DNA of 64,000 bases from Phytoseiulus persimilis (GCA_037576195.1 CM075103.1:35539250-35603249); one strand, 5' to 3'. Counted from the stretch's first letter, positions 22,561 to 35,160 are shown. The notes: generated by a model from the letters alone, not told the origin. A program made the numbers and translations.

Positions 22561-24917
22561 TGTTTGACAATCAGAAGCATTAGGTTGTGGGGGCTTGCAA
22601 CCAACCTTCTAAATAAAAAAAAACCTCGTGCATTTCTCTCTGCATATTTGGGCTGATTTTTCGTGAATATTTCATGCATATTCTCAGTTGTCTCTTGCAT
22701 ATCTTTCCCAGCCCTACTCAACAGGAGTCTTGAGCCGTAAACCTTGACTGATGAATATTATTATGTTCGATGGATTCATTCAGCTTTCATAAGGGGGAGT
22801 CGTGGAGTGCGACGCATCGACTCCAATGCGCTGGCGTTGATTTCTTCGGACAATGATCATCTCAAACGAGCCGTGCCACGGAATCTTTCAAAAAACCCTT
22901 CGGAGGATGAGACTTCCAAGGGTCGATTCTAAGATAACGAGGTGTCGGAAACCACTGTACTCTCTCCGAGAATCATAGAACCAACATTGGAATAAAGTCC
23001 AAAGTTATCGCTGAATGACTGCCTCACTAGTCAACTCTGAGACTTTTTCTGCTCATCTCTGGTTTGTTAAGGAGTTTTCGACTCAAGGACGGAATCCAGA
23101 AGCATTCTCTGCACTGCTCTTCGAGTTCTCATACCGTAGTAGCGAAAATAGTTTCTTTCTGACATAACTCGACGCCGAAGGCAATCGTGAAACGATGGGG
23201 CCCATATGACAACGCATCGCAGATGTCAGACAGTCGATTCCGAGATTCGTATGTGTCTTATCAGGGGAAGTGACATATCAGCTGGATACCCGTCTGTGTG
23301 GTTTAATATCCGTTCCGAGTCTATTATTGGATTCTCAAACAAAAGTGTCTCGGGAGAAGGGGCTCAAGATACACAGCTCGGGGGAGCAAAAATCGAGCTT
23401 ATATTGCCCACCATCTGCGTATCCGAGAACGAACTTCGTAATCCCCTCCTGGGGCTTTTCCCATCGGTCACAAACAGGAGAGCATCGCGATCAAGGTGCT
23501 CATCCGCGGCGAATTCCAGGGCCCGTTCCCCACACCGCGCTTAGAGATCTTCTGATCACCATAACGAGGTTATTTTCCCGTGTTCAATCGGAAATAAAGC
23601 TCACCTCCGTCCGAGAAGTCATCCTTTCTCTTAACCGGGCTGGAGCACGGTCATTGTTCCATAGAGCTAGCAATAATAACCATCTCAACGATGTTGTGGA
23701 GTGTTATCGCTTCTTCATAGATCCGGTTTTGGACGAGAGAATTGTTGCCGTTAGTGTAGGTTCCAAAGCTGACAGTGATACATTGAGACGCTGTCACAGC
23801 TGTCGTTGGACATTTCGAGCAACATATTTCTGGAACCCGAATGACTCAGAGGCAAACAAGGCTGTGTCTCGCCTGCCACAAGATGGCATGATTGGCCGAA
23901 ATGTCTCGACTCCTTGGAGAATATGATAGGCATCTCCGAATGAATGTCAAACCCAACGGGGAACGGGCCGAATCTTCTGGTTTTGTGCGCTTCCCCAACT
24001 GTGTCTGATAGATTAGCTGTAAGTGGGGGAATGAGTTGAGTTCAGTTCCATGGTATCGCCCGAGGCAGAAACGCAGCCTCCCTGAATCGGGACGAGAGCA
24101 AGTTTCGGGGAACATGTGTGCAAGCTGGAAGAGCTTTCTCACGTTCCGACGGGGCCTATGCATGCGTTTGAGGAGAGAGGAAATAACAACGGAAGAGATG
24201 CTCGCCGTGTTTGGTATCAACTGCCAAGGCTGGAGGCACCCAAATCAACGAATGAGCGCAGAGCTAACGGATGGAGCAGAACGGAACAGTGGCGTGTTGG
24301 TCTTGGACTCGTCATGTGTCCTCGTGTCATTGCGGAAACATGCAAACCGTATCTTGGAGCTTCGAAGAGCCGGGAAAAAATAAACGAAAAATTTATCTGC
24401 ACTCTTGACGGATTCGCTATTGGTACCGATAGTTCATGCTTCAACATCGAGTCGTGGCCAAATCATCGAAGAACCCGATCCGTGAGATCGATCCGTATTC
24501 TCGAGCGTTGCTGTCCTCAGAAGTTCTCACCAAAGGTCAGTTCTCGATGCTCGGACCATCGGGTGTTCAAGAATATTTCCCCCTAGAGAATTCAACTCAA
24601 CAGCGAGCCTCATCGAGTTACAGTCTGATTACGCTGTATTTGAGAATATTGATGGAAGGGGAGGGAAATGACCACTACATCTCCGAGTCCAGCAGATCGA
24701 AAATGGCGGCTGGGATCCCCGCATCAAAAGAGGCCGTCGTCGATCGGTTGTGGAGTCCCCGTTCTGCAGGAATGATTATTGTATGCGGGGCCCCCTCACT
24801 GGACTTGCCGCGAGCTGGCTATTCTGCTGGAATCGGTGAAAGTGAAAGAGTAAATCTGAACATCTCGGGAGAATCGCGGAGGATTGCTCGGGGAACACCG
24901 GGAAGTTGGGACGCCAC
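22561..24917. other. No recognised gene
   Basis: There is a plus-strand open frame of about 218 codons at 23270-23926 and others at 24036-24978, but no family motif, signal peptide or splice chain supports them. I leave them uncalled. Confidence 0.4.
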
Positions 24918-24928
24918 GATCGATCTGA

Positions 24929-25209
24929 CCGGCTCGTTGGCCGTGTGGCATAAACCAACGCCTTGGGTGCCACGCTAAGCTAGCAATCGCGGGTTCGATC
25001 CCCCGCCGGGACAACAAATTTCTTATGTGGTAAAAAGAGGATTTAATTTATATCAGAATTAAATCTGAACCATCTTAAGACCCAAGCCCACCGCCCGCAA
25101 TGGGATTTGCGAGGCGATAGGGAGTGTTACTGAAGCAATACCGAAAGGTGATTCCGGGACACTTCTGAGGGCTGGCTGAGAGGTTCAGCCGGAAAACAAA
25201 CAAAGAAAA
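24929..25209 (+). mobile_element. tRNA-derived SINE, copy 2 (intact)
   Basis: The head resembles a tRNA gene with an A box (TGGCCGTGTGG) and a B box (GGTTCGATCCC), the two internal RNA polymerase III promoter elements. An about 190-base body follows, shared with the minus-strand copy at 6046-6308, then a small hairpin (GGCTGAGAGGTTCAGCC) and an A-rich tail (AACAAACAAAGAAAA). It is bounded by a perfect 11-base direct repeat, GATCGATCTGA, at 24918-24928 and 25210-25220. The target duplication and A-rich tail indicate mobilisation by a LINE. I found no clear 3'-end similarity to either LINE in the window. Confidence 0.92.
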
Positions 25210-25220
25210 GATCGATCTGA

Positions 25221-26096
25221 TGAAGTGACGAATGAAACCCTCGGAGGTACTTGGAGCAGTCGAAAGTCCGCCACAAACAAATGCGGTTTATTTCAAAGTA
25301 TTCTTGTCTCGGGAGCTCCGTCTGCGCTCTGAGGCAGTAGTATTCAGATGGCTCGGGGAGGGAATCAGCGAGGGCACGAAGAGCTTTACACACATCCGGC
25401 GCTTTCTGCTATAAAAGGACACAGTCGCAGACCCTGCTTGCGAAGAGTTCGTCTTGTTCTGCCGACCGATCAGACTATCCACCGAAGCGAAAGTGAGTTG
25501 GATTCTTACCGTACGTAACCTTGTATTTTCGAATGCTCTCATGGTGCATAACAACCCGTGATTCCAATTGGAAATCACAGAGCTCTTGTCCACCTGCGAG
25601 CACTCTGGCATTTCACGTTTCGGTTAGGTTTTGGTCCCTTTCCCCACGCTTTCTGTGACGCCCATCCTGTCCAGCCTGCAGGGGTCGTTATCATGAGCCC
25701 GTAGTGATTCTCCTTGAGCCCCGTGACCTGGAGAGTCGTCTTCGCTACTTTTGGCGACAATTTTTTTAGTGACGAAGAGCTTCGGCTGGAAAAGGAAGAG
25801 TTCAACTCTTCTCTCTCGCTGGCAGCCGGTGGATCACCCTCCCGGGTGAGTTCTACTGATCGGCGGCGCAGGGGAAGAACTGAATCCGTTTGTGAGAAAA
25901 CGCGATTGCTCGTCCCGTAGCGAATGCCCGAGCGAATCGTCCGCAGGGATCAGCCTTCACGCGACCTCGCTCTCAGGAGAATACGGAGTTCCGCCTCGTT
26001 GGCCTCCCTAGCCGGGGAATCCCGGAGCAGCATCGCTGAGACACATCGAGTGCTCGCTCGGAACTAACGGCATTATTTTTGATCACTTACAGCAAG
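25221..26096. other. Upstream region of the insulin-like peptide gene
   Basis: No coding frame is recognised. A likely splice acceptor (CACTTACAG) ends eight bases before the ATG at 26097, or just upstream of it, which suggests a 5' untranslated exon somewhere in this stretch. No promoter element was identified with confidence. Confidence 0.35.
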
Positions 26097-27611
26097 ATGA
26101 CGTCCGCTTGTGACCGCTGGTCGGTTTGTTTGCTGCTTTGTGTCTTGCAAGTTCTACTACCGGAAAGGAGCGGGGCGTCGGATTTAGAGGGTCGGCGAGT
26201 CCGGATGTGCGGGAAGAAGCTCTCGGATCTGACCATCAACCTCTGTAGTTTCGTCGGGGGACTCAACCAACGAGTGCAGCGGAGATCGGAACGAGGTGAG
26301 TCTTCAAATCGTGAACTCGGTCGGAATGTGAAACTGAGGAGATTCCCTCCCAAAAAGCTAATCCTCGAGCGGGTGCGCTCCCGCGGACTGCTGCCACAGC
26401 TCCTACACCTGTGAATCAATTAGGTGGATGTTCATGCCATTTATTGCCTCGTTTGTAGCTCAACAACGTCACCACGTATCTGAGGCAAAATGAGCACCTT
26501 GGATTCTGTGTATCGTCTCCGGTGACGGGAGGCGAGACAGATGCACGGCGGCGACAATCGTTAGACGCGATCTACTGTCGAGGGTCCGTGACTCGTTCCA
26601 ATCTGTGTCGCCCAAAGAGGGCCTCTTCACGCGGAGAAGATTGTTGTTGACCGAGTGGTCGCGAGAATGTTGTTTTCAAACGCTTCTCAGCGCTGGAACT
26701 GGAATCGAGACCACTTCCGCAAGTTTCAAGCGACCTGTCTGGGATGAGCGCCGCCGCGTGGAAGCATCGCCGAGCGAATTCTCTCGATCGATCATCCAGA
26801 CGGGAATCGGTTCTCGACACAGATGCCTCGGGGATACGAAATGAAGGAAGCACAACGCCGATTGTCGCTGGCCATGGTAAATCGAAAACAGTCGTGAGCG
26901 AGGACGCTAGAGCTCGGATGCAGAATCTTCTCACAGCGGTCCGCCTTGATGCTCAAGGCCAGGCCTATGCGCAGGTGTTGCGCGTTCGAGCGGCTCTCAC
27001 GTTGCGCCCTCCGATGGGCCACGCCTCGGAGGACGGAACGGCTTCCTCGTCTGAGCGGGGGCATGATGACCTCCGGAGGGCGGCGGAACTGGTCCGACGA
27101 ACTCCTCGCTGATATTTCGCCGAATATTCTGGGCATCGTGCGAGGAACTTTAGCGTCGGAGGGTGTTCTTCGTTTGCGTAACCCAACTTCGATTCTCGTT
27201 CGCAGCTCTGGACTCGTTCAAGCGCCGACTCAGACCGAGAGAAGTCGGCATCGTCGACGAATGCTGTCGGAACCCGTGCTCTTTACAGCAACTGCTGCAG
27301 TACTGCGCTCGACCCACGACAAAGGAAGAAGAATCCAAGATCATGGGCCGCTTCCTCCAGGTCATCCGCATACCAACGAAAGTCGTGTCGGTGACACGGG
27401 ACGCGTCGGAGGTGCGTATTCCACACGTGAGTTCTGCGTTCTCAGTTTCGATCAAAAGGGCTCCGTCGAGTCACAGCTTCGCGAAGGAGGTGAATCCCTC
27501 ATGGAAATCATGCTTCAGAACGAAGACGCCGTCGAGATGGAAGATGAGGTCAACGCTCCAAGCCAGCTGAACACGAACGGAGCCCACTCGTCGGATTTCA
27601 TCTTCGCTTGA
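26097..27611 (+). CDS. Insulin-like peptide precursor (IGF-like layout)
   Basis: This is a secreted hormone precursor of the insulin family. Model: exons 26097-26295, 27206-27426 and 27477-27611, with phases 1 and 0, giving about 184 residues. Residues 1-28 form a signal peptide (hydrophobic core CLLLCVLQVLLP). The B chain holds Cys38 and Cys50 (MCGKKLSDLTINLC, 11 residues between, as in insulin). The A chain holds Cys86, 87, 91 and 100 (GIVDECCRNPCSLQQLLQYC), the canonical CC-3-C-8-C. Between them lie only about 25-30 residues with basic sites QRR, KRR and RPR. A C-terminal extension of about 80 residues ends in an acidic stretch. The first junction depends on a 910-base intron, where a C-peptide exon could be missed. 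The small last intron (50 bases) is less certain; without it the frame would run to about 27570. Confidence 0.85.
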
Positions 27612-29710
27612 TGATGCCTCGATAGATGCATTTTTGGAGGCTACGACTGAAAGCGGCTGCCTTCTGAAATTATCTATTTCATCCAGATTCAGTTTCATGT
27701 GATATTTAGCGAGGGAACACGCGGGCGGGTGGATTATTGTAGGTTAGGTATTATAGGATAGGTAACTCAATTCTTTCAATTGTATCTCTGTTTCAATGCC
27801 AGAGCCTGGCCAGAGAGTGATTCCTCTGTGATAAAGCTTGGTTTCGAGATCAGTTCAAATCCAGGATCGGTTGACATATTCGAGGGGCGGCGGATCGTCG
27901 GCAATAACGATCGACGGCGCCGCTGGAAAGCCCGGAAGCGTCCGATGTTTTCGGCTACGATTTCAATAAATTAAACTGTGGTGAGCAACCAAATGTGCAT
28001 CTCACTGAAAGGTGAACCGGTGCCGGAAACTTCGCTCGGACTCATCGAGTCCACGGAGCTGAGTTTCGGTATAGGTATTCCCGACCGGGTCGTGAGTATT
28101 CGATGGATGGCCGAAACAGCTCGTGGATCTCTTGATGGTCAGGGTAGATTGAAGTTTTTAGAACCACGATAACCTCCACAGGGAGGGCCTAACATCAACG
28201 AAGTATCTCTTCCGTCTCTGGCTCCTCCAGAGACTAAGAGTCCCAGCGCCAAGTTTCCAGTAATGGTCGTGTTCTTGCGTTCCCGCGAGCTTCCTCTAAA
28301 AACCTCGGTATGACAGACACGAACGAGATGGCACTGCTTAGAAGTATCACGACTGATAGAAATATCCGCAATGCCAGTGCAATCATGCCAGATTGCACAT
28401 GGAAGGAATCCGTCTCGAAGTCAAGTCGGCTTCTCCTTGGAACCCACGTTACTCTCTCCCAGGTTTGGCTGACACGTTGAGTGTCTCTACTCTCGTAGGA
28501 CCCTCGATGAAGCTGCACTCGGCTTCTGATCTGAAAAAAAACGTCTGTTATCAGTAGAGCCAGGAAGTTCCCTGCCATCAATCCATATGAGATTATGGAT
28601 ACATGATCGAACAATCTCCAGTACCGTTCATTGAGAGTCTTCCTCTCTCGGCTCCCCTCGTTTGATTAACTCGACTGTTCCGGCGCACTTCAGAGCCGGT
28701 GGCCCCCATCGGACGTAGTGTCTTCAGGATGTGTTCGAGGGAGTGACGTGAATCGAGAGAATCACAGAAGACCGATATTTATCGAATCGTTATTCGAGAC
28801 AGGGTACCGCGTCGTCGAACTCTCAGCTATACCGAGTCATGACTGGCAAGATGATTCGTTCGAGTTTATTCCATGAGACAGTCGTGAATGCAGTCGTGCT
28901 AGGTACCCATTCATAACCATGATCGTGTGAGCTTCGCAAGGGCGCTCGACGATTTTCTCTCCGATCGGTCTCCCGAGAGCTCTGCGGGGAGTTGGTGTCC
29001 CGCGATTTCGCAATTGTGATACGTCTTTCATAGCGGTGCACATACATGATCGGAACTTCCAGAAGTGAACCACTCGGTTTCGCGGCGGGAATCTCTTCTT
29101 GGGAGTAGGCATAAACTCAGATCGAGATAACTTTGAATAGGATAACTGAGCGGGAGGCGGTTAACCGTTTGGAGAACTCCAGCTGAGGGTACAGCTGAGT
29201 GCTCTGATCGGTCTTCACGATACGTGCCTGTGTTACCACACCCGTGTGGTAACACATAACGCAGGAGGTCTTTGGCTCGATCCTCAGACATCTGCTGTCA
29301 GAGGTCGTCTTCTGTGGATTTGGGTTCCTTGGTTCCAACTCTGTCAACAATTATGTCAAACTTACTCCCGAAGTCTCTGGATCCAGACCGATTTCGTGTA
29401 CTCCCGTGTCAGCACGATCCAGCAGGCCTCTGGCGCGGACCGAAGCTCTCAGAAAACAGCCGAGAGCGTCATACTCGAAAGTCTTTCGATAGCGATCAAA
29501 GCTGAATGGTCGGATCCCTCGGGCAGGACAGAAAATCTTAACACGGGCAAGATATGGAGCACGTTTGAGACGCAACAGAGTGATTAGAAATTATGATTCC
29601 ACTGTTCGTGAGACAGTGTTGACCTCGAAAACACGTTTTTCCCTCAGAAACTTCATGGTCCGTGATTTTGTCACTGATTCTTGGTTGGTTTCTCGCTACT
29701 CGGGTAAAGT
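27612..29710. other. No recognised gene
   Basis: AATAAA at about 27965 may serve the insulin-like peptide transcript. Otherwise only short unsupported frames are seen on both strands up to the hAT insertion at 29719. Confidence 0.4.
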
Positions 29711-29718
29711 GTGCTGGA

Positions 29719-30887
29719 CAGTGGCGTGCAGAGGAGGGGGGGAGGGGACGGTCCGCCCCGGGCGGCGCATTCAGGGGACGGCATTGTCATCATTTCCTGT
29801 CACGAGTTCCGGCATCAATAAAAGAAATCTCGGTTGCGAGAAAGCTGCACAGCAAGATTTCAGTTCACTTTCGTCGTCTTTCAAGACCCCTTCCATCCAG
29901 ACCGTTGGACTCGAATAGAGCCAAGGCGTAGAAACTTAGGCAGAGCCGTTCACTAATAGTTTTGCGTGGTGACAACCGTTCGTTTGTCAATCAAGTTGAG
30001 AAAGTCAACAAGAAAGTTCAGTTGGACGTGAAACGCGTCAAGGAAAGCAGTGCCGCTTTCCGGAAGAAAGGGAAACTGAGGGAGAAAGAAATGAAGAAAC
30101 TAAGGGGAAGTTTCCTTAGGTACTTGTATCCACAAGAGGCCATGGCTGAAGTTCCAGGAACGCCAACGCGTCAGCTGCCGGCGATACACGTAACGCATCC
30201 TCCGAAAATCTCACCCAGTAATACTGCAGACCAAAGTACCAACGAATCGGCGTCAAACCCGGAATTCAAGATCGAAATAAACTAGAGTCCAAAGTTCGAT
30301 GAATTCTCCCGGGTCTGGAGAGAGGAAACGAATCGTAGACGGAGGCCCACTCGACCGACTACATTTCATACAGAAATACGAGCTCGGGAATTCACTTGCA
30401 AAAATCGTGATTCTAATCCGGATCTTCCTGACTATCGGGATCAGCGTTGCGAATTGCGAGCGCAGTTTCTCCAAACTGAAAATAATAAAAACCTGTCTCC
30501 GGTCAACCATGGGCGCTCAGCGTCCCAACAGCCTTGCCATCCTCTCAGTCGAGCACCAGCTGACGAAGAAGCTCGACTTCGAGAGCGTCATCCAAGAGTT
30601 CGCGGAGAACAGTAGTACTTTTTCGTAAGCGGAGTTTGTAACGAAGGAGAAAAGGCAAGAGAAAACAAAAAAAAAAGAGTCTCTCATTGTCCAAGCATCC
30701 ACGTCGCGAGGGATGGAAACCTTCCCCATAATCAGACCAGGGCTAATTAGACTCGAGTTTGCTGAAACTGACGAAGCCGCTCCCAAAAATGTGATGCGGA
30801 TATCGTCTGGGGAAATCACTGGAGGAGCGGCATTACCCAAGTCGGGCGGTTCCGCCCCGGGCGGCACTAGGTAGTTGCACGCCACTG
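29719..30887 (+). mobile_element. hAT transposon, internally deleted
   Basis: The element is bounded by a perfect 8-base direct repeat GTGCTGGA (29711-29718 and 30888-30895). Its termini are inverted: CAGTGGCGTGCA on the left and TGCACGCCACTG on the right. Just inside each end is an inverted CCGCCCCGGGCGGC palindromic block. At 1,169 bases it is much shorter than an autonomous hAT. It keeps a transposase C-terminal dimerisation region (30299-30628) and a lysine-rich frame (29962-30285), but the catalytic core is missing, so it would depend on a transposase supplied elsewhere. Confidence 0.93.
30299..30628 (+). pseudogene. hAT transposase, C-terminal dimerisation domain remnant
   Basis: The frame contains IRIFLTIGISVANCERSFSK, then LKIIKTCLRSTMGAQRPNSL and AILSVEHQL. 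This is the conserved hAT C-terminal dimerisation motif (S-V-A-x-x-E-R-S-F-S-K-L, then L-R-x-x-M and a leucine-rich end with S-x-E). The upstream catalytic DDE region is deleted. The frame ends in a stop at 30626-30628, about 260 bases before the right terminal repeat. It is not expected to be functional alone. Confidence 0.85.
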
Positions 30888-30895
30888 GTGCTGGA

Positions 30896-32878
30896 TAGAC
30901 TCGGCGAGCATCCGACGTGATTCCAGGCGAGCATGATAGCGGAATACGAGACTGAACTCCCGACGTCACCACTCTGCTCTTAGGTGCTCAAAATCCTCCC
31001 TCCAGATGGGTATCTCACAAAATTGACGAGATTTGAGTGATCGCATCTTGAAACTCCTCTCCGATGAGAAGTCTCCAGATGTGCATCACACGAGATTTTT
31101 GCCCACCAGGCTATGGTTCACAGCTCCCAGTGAACTATCCGGGCACTAGTTCCGTTCATTTGGGGACATAATTAGCCGCAACCGTGCAGAGGAGCTTCTA
31201 ATACACCTGTGGCATTCTCTGAATTGCTCTCCCGTGTAACTCTTCACTTGCTCACTGTCTGATCGGAACGGAAGCCATGTTCGACTTTCGTGGCTACTTC
31301 TTGTGCTCAATGTGACCGCTCCGTCCACACAGTTATTCGAGTGAATAAACACTCGACGAGTAAACTGCAAAGAGCAGGGGACTCCAGCGAAGTCGCGCAG
31401 CTGTCCGGAGTCGAGGAACTGATACACAACGAAATGCAGTTTCTCCGCATCGTGTACCAGCTCATTGAGTCGAAGTGCAGCTTGACGAATGAATAATCAG
31501 ACGATCAAGGACCAGGAGCGTAATTCCCGCGAGGAGCTCTCTCTCGAGCCGCAAATGATTCGCGCCATTCTAGCGAACTGCCACCCCGGAGTTGGAGACT
31601 TGCATTTGATTGGTGCCCCTGATTGCATGGCTCCAGAGGAAACAGCTGAGAAGGAATCACTGACCTCGGTTCCCATTCCTCTCGCCATGGCTTGTCTAGC
31701 TTGGCTCCGATGGTTCCGTCTACGAGCTTCTTGTAGGCTGGTAGTGACACCCGGATCATTCTTCTCGGGAGTTCTCTCATGTCCGCGCATCCGGAGGTTT
31801 TCACCAGTTTTAAGCTCCTTCTCAGAGCACGACGAATCCAATGCAGAGCACACGGCCGGGTGCTGGAAACCGACAGAATACGTTCCAAAGAATCATTCAA
31901 GAAGCGTTTCCTTTCGTATCTGGCAGAATCGATCCCCTGGAGATCCGGGCTGCTCAGCTGTATGCATATGATTCGCTGGTGCCCGCACTCAGGAACTCAA
32001 ATAACTCGCCTCCTTTTCAATAAAGTCCATTCCCCCACCTCGGTTGGTTCAGGTTTTCATTTCTTGCGTGTTTACTTTCGACCAGTTCGTTCCTCGAACA
32101 GGAAGTAGAACAGAGATGGTGTCAAACTGCGAATGAGACTCACAGTCTCGCTTGCTCACACCAAATGAACCCGGAAAGCTTCCCGTCAGAGGAGGGGCTT
32201 GATGGCAGGAATTCATCCTATGCACTTTCACGAACGGGTCGAACCACCCGGTTCGTCTCCTCGTGCCCCTCCGGGCATCGACCATGATTCAGGTTCAGAT
32301 CGTTTCCAGCTATATTCGTATTCCGTCGTTTTCGCGGGCATCCTTTCAAAATAGCGGCATGGGACAAGATGGCGCCGCCCATGGCTCAAGCCGACAAAAG
32401 TCTTCCAGAAATGAATGCACGCTTCTCTTTTTTCGAATCGACTATTTAGTGAAGGATACCTAAAGGGAATGTGACGCCTTATGTTTCGATAGGACTGTGT
32501 CCAGGTCCGACAACCATGTCAGCGGTATTTGACCATGATGGGACGTGAAGTTTCCAACCTGCTGATGCTGCTGCCGTGGACTGCGGTCACCCCTGCGTCA
32601 AAACACTCGGTTGCCTACTGCGGAAGAAGTCCATCATTTCAAGCCTTGTTCCCACAGCCGCTCTGACCCGATACCGGGAGGTCCCACTACAGAACGGGGT
32701 AATTATAGTATTTGCTGGATGTCGTTGACACCGCGTGACGAATCTGTTTCGAGCTCCATCACGGATTTCAGCGGTTAATCTTGCGCCGCGTTTTCCTCCC
32801 GCGGGAGGCATTGACACCAAGACGGATCATCCACCCTTATCGAAACGGATAAGCGACTTCAGAATCTCCTTCCAGATA
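30896..32878. other. No firm gene; a few protein-like short frames
   Basis: Two short plus-strand frames have protein-like composition: 31290-31496, ending IVYQLIESKCSLTNE, and about 31870-32023, whose TAA stop overlaps an AATAAA signal at 32019-32024. I could not join them by splice phase or recognise a family. The last 10 bases or so before 32879 (CTCCTTCCAG) look like a splice acceptor just upstream of the mitoguardin ATG, so a 5' untranslated exon probably lies in this stretch. Confidence 0.3.
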
Positions 32879-35160
32879 ATGTCGGTGTCGATCCGCGCGG
32901 GTTCTTCAATCAGACTGCCAAGTGTGCCGTTCCGAGCCAAGATCATTTTTGTGGTTTGCGGGAGTACTGTTCTCGCTTTCGGGATCGCGTCAAGTCTCTG
33001 GTTCAGATGGAAGCGCCAAAGGGATAAGGGATCCAAAGGGACGGCACTGAATAATGATCGGAAGCGAGTCTACTCATTCCGAGGGCTGAATGGAGGTTAG
33101 TACACTATGCTGCCGCCACTGGCTCTGTTCGGAGATCTAGCTCACTTTCGGGACGGCCAGCTGGGTTCATAGCCGCGAAAGTGACTCGGCATCGCCCCCC
33201 TGTATCACATAACGAGTTTTCCAGAAGATTTGACTCAGGACTTGAGCTCATGGGATCACCCTTGTTCTCCGCGCAGATATACCCCAATTGCGTAGCATGC
33301 CCTCTCCTCTGTGTGTGCGCTGCCGACAATACAGAGATGTGGACAAGGGATCTGTCACGACGCTGAACACCGCTCTCCCAGAACAAAAGGAAGAATTTAC
33401 GCCACAACAATACGGTGTCATGGGAATGGAGGCTCTTGATACCGCGATCCATTATTGGGAAGACGCAATCTCGGTTTTTCAAAATCTTCCCAACTCCAAC
33501 GGAGGTGTCGCTCTGATGGCTCTGCCGGTGAGACAATACATCAGACAAATACATGACTTTTCTTTGATCATGACACAATCTATATTTTCTGGAAGCTGGG
33601 CACTCGAGAGCAGACCTAGTCGCGCCTGAGGTGCTCGCTGCATTCAGTTGCGGCAGGAGGAGAACGTTCCTCTGATCGACCCGCAGCAGTGTTCGCCTGC
33701 ATCAATGAAGGATGTGATTCAGACGTCGACTGTAACTTCCCCATTTTCAGACCACTGCAGAGTCAGAGTTTGTCTGCCAGCTGAATATCGTTATGAAACA
33801 AGCCTTCAAACTGCGGGACAACACGTCGAAGCTCTTCTTGGACAACACCTCTCTTCTGTTCCAAATCACTGATGATCGAAGTTCAATAACTGGTGGACAC
33901 CTGAAAGACTTCGATCGGTTGGTTTTTCTCTCATTCGAAGTCATGAGAAGCCGGAAATATGGACCTCCAGCAGAGAGATACAGGAAGAGGAGAAATGGGA
34001 AAATATTGAGACGTGTGGGAAATCTCCGGGAATTTCGCTGAACGCTGTTGAACTTCCAGATTTGACGCACGTACTGTGACTAGTTTCGACGAGGAGAGTT
34101 TCGTGTCTGCTGAGGGTGATATTGCTAACTTGGGAGATTTCGAAGACGCTGTCAACCCGGAAGATTTACACCTGTATCAAACTGCATTGGCAATGCTGAA
34201 ATGTGATGGTGAGTAGCCTGCATTGACATATGGAGGCGCGTTGAATAATTCCTCTAGCAGCTCAGATTCCATCTCCCTCGTACTCCGTTGGTCATCGAGA
34301 AGCCTTCGTTGTTCGCAGGCGTTCCCGCGAGGGCGATCCGGACCAATTTGGTCAACTGTCATTCGGACGAGGAGTACCTTGCCAAACTACACTGCGTCCG
34401 GTTGGCCTTCCAACATCTAACAAAACAAAGTGCCGTGAGGACAATGTACATTGATGCCGGGTCTCAGATCCTAGCCGGCCTGCTCGTTTACGCCGAGAAG
34501 GATCCGACCTATTGTTTGGAGGCGTACGTCAAACTCATAGACTGGGTTGATCAAGTGGGCAACCGAGACGTGATGGAACGAGAATTGCGAGCCCGAGGAG
34601 TGACCGCGTTGACTATTTATGACATAGTTTTCGATTTCCTCTTGATTGAGGCCTTCGACGACCTCGACGATCCTCCCAAGTCAGTTGTGTCCGTCATCCA
34701 AAACCGATGGCTCTCCGCCAGTTTTCGGGAAACAGCTTTGTCGGCCGCCATATGGTCAGTTATCAAGGCTAAGAAAAGTCGAGTGAAAGTTGACAACGGC
34801 TTCTTCACACATTTCTACGGCGTCGCTGAAAACTTGACGCCGGTTCTCGCGTGGGGGTTCCTCGGCACGAACCAAGACCTCCGCGAGACGTGTCTTTATT
34901 TCAAGGTGCGTACCGGAGCAGAGCGACTCAGCCATGGGGTCTCATATCCGCTCCTCAAAACTCCCCAAAAACACCTAACTCATCCGTGGCGTCGAACCTT
35001 ACGGTGCCTCCGTTCATTACAGCAAGAAGTCATGAGTCTCATGGTCGATGTCTTCGACTTCAAAAAAGTTCGTTACACAACAGTTGAGCAAATGGCGGAA
35101 GACATCTTTGGATTGTCGCAACTGACCGTCGACAGGATCGCTCAGAGGCTCGGAATTTGA
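32879..35160 (+). CDS. Miga: Mitoguardin (mitochondrial outer-membrane fusion factor)
   Basis: Seven exons join with consistent phase: 32879-33095, 33337-33527, 33657-33731, 33751-33917, 34060-34208, 34319-34905 and 35023-35160, about 507 residues. The start of exon 2 could shift by a few bases. Residues 22-42 form one membrane segment (KIIFVVCGSTVLAFGIASSL). The rest is the mitoguardin domain: GMEALDTAIHYWEDAI; LRDNTSKLFLDNTSLLFQ; CHSDEEYLAKLHCVRLAF; then LTIYDIVFDFLLIEAFDDLD, VIQNRWLSASFRETALSAAI and LTPVLAWGFLGTNQDLRE. It ends with VFDFKKVRYTTVEQMAEDI. Mitoguardins sit in the mitochondrial outer membrane, promote fusion through a phospholipase D family member, and contact VAP proteins at the ER. 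The family match is clear along the whole length. One intron (33732-33750) would be only 19 bases, so that junction deserves checking. Confidence 0.93.

Noticed and set aside
24940..25015. tRNA gene (A and B box visible)
   Set aside because: It is the head of a SINE with body, A-rich tail and target duplication, not a free-standing tRNA gene, and the acceptor stem does not close.
31497..31971. Overlapping frames of 118-160 codons on both strands
   Set aside because: Neither strand shows a family motif or splice chain; a fleeting resemblance to an LYR-motif protein did not hold beyond a few residues.
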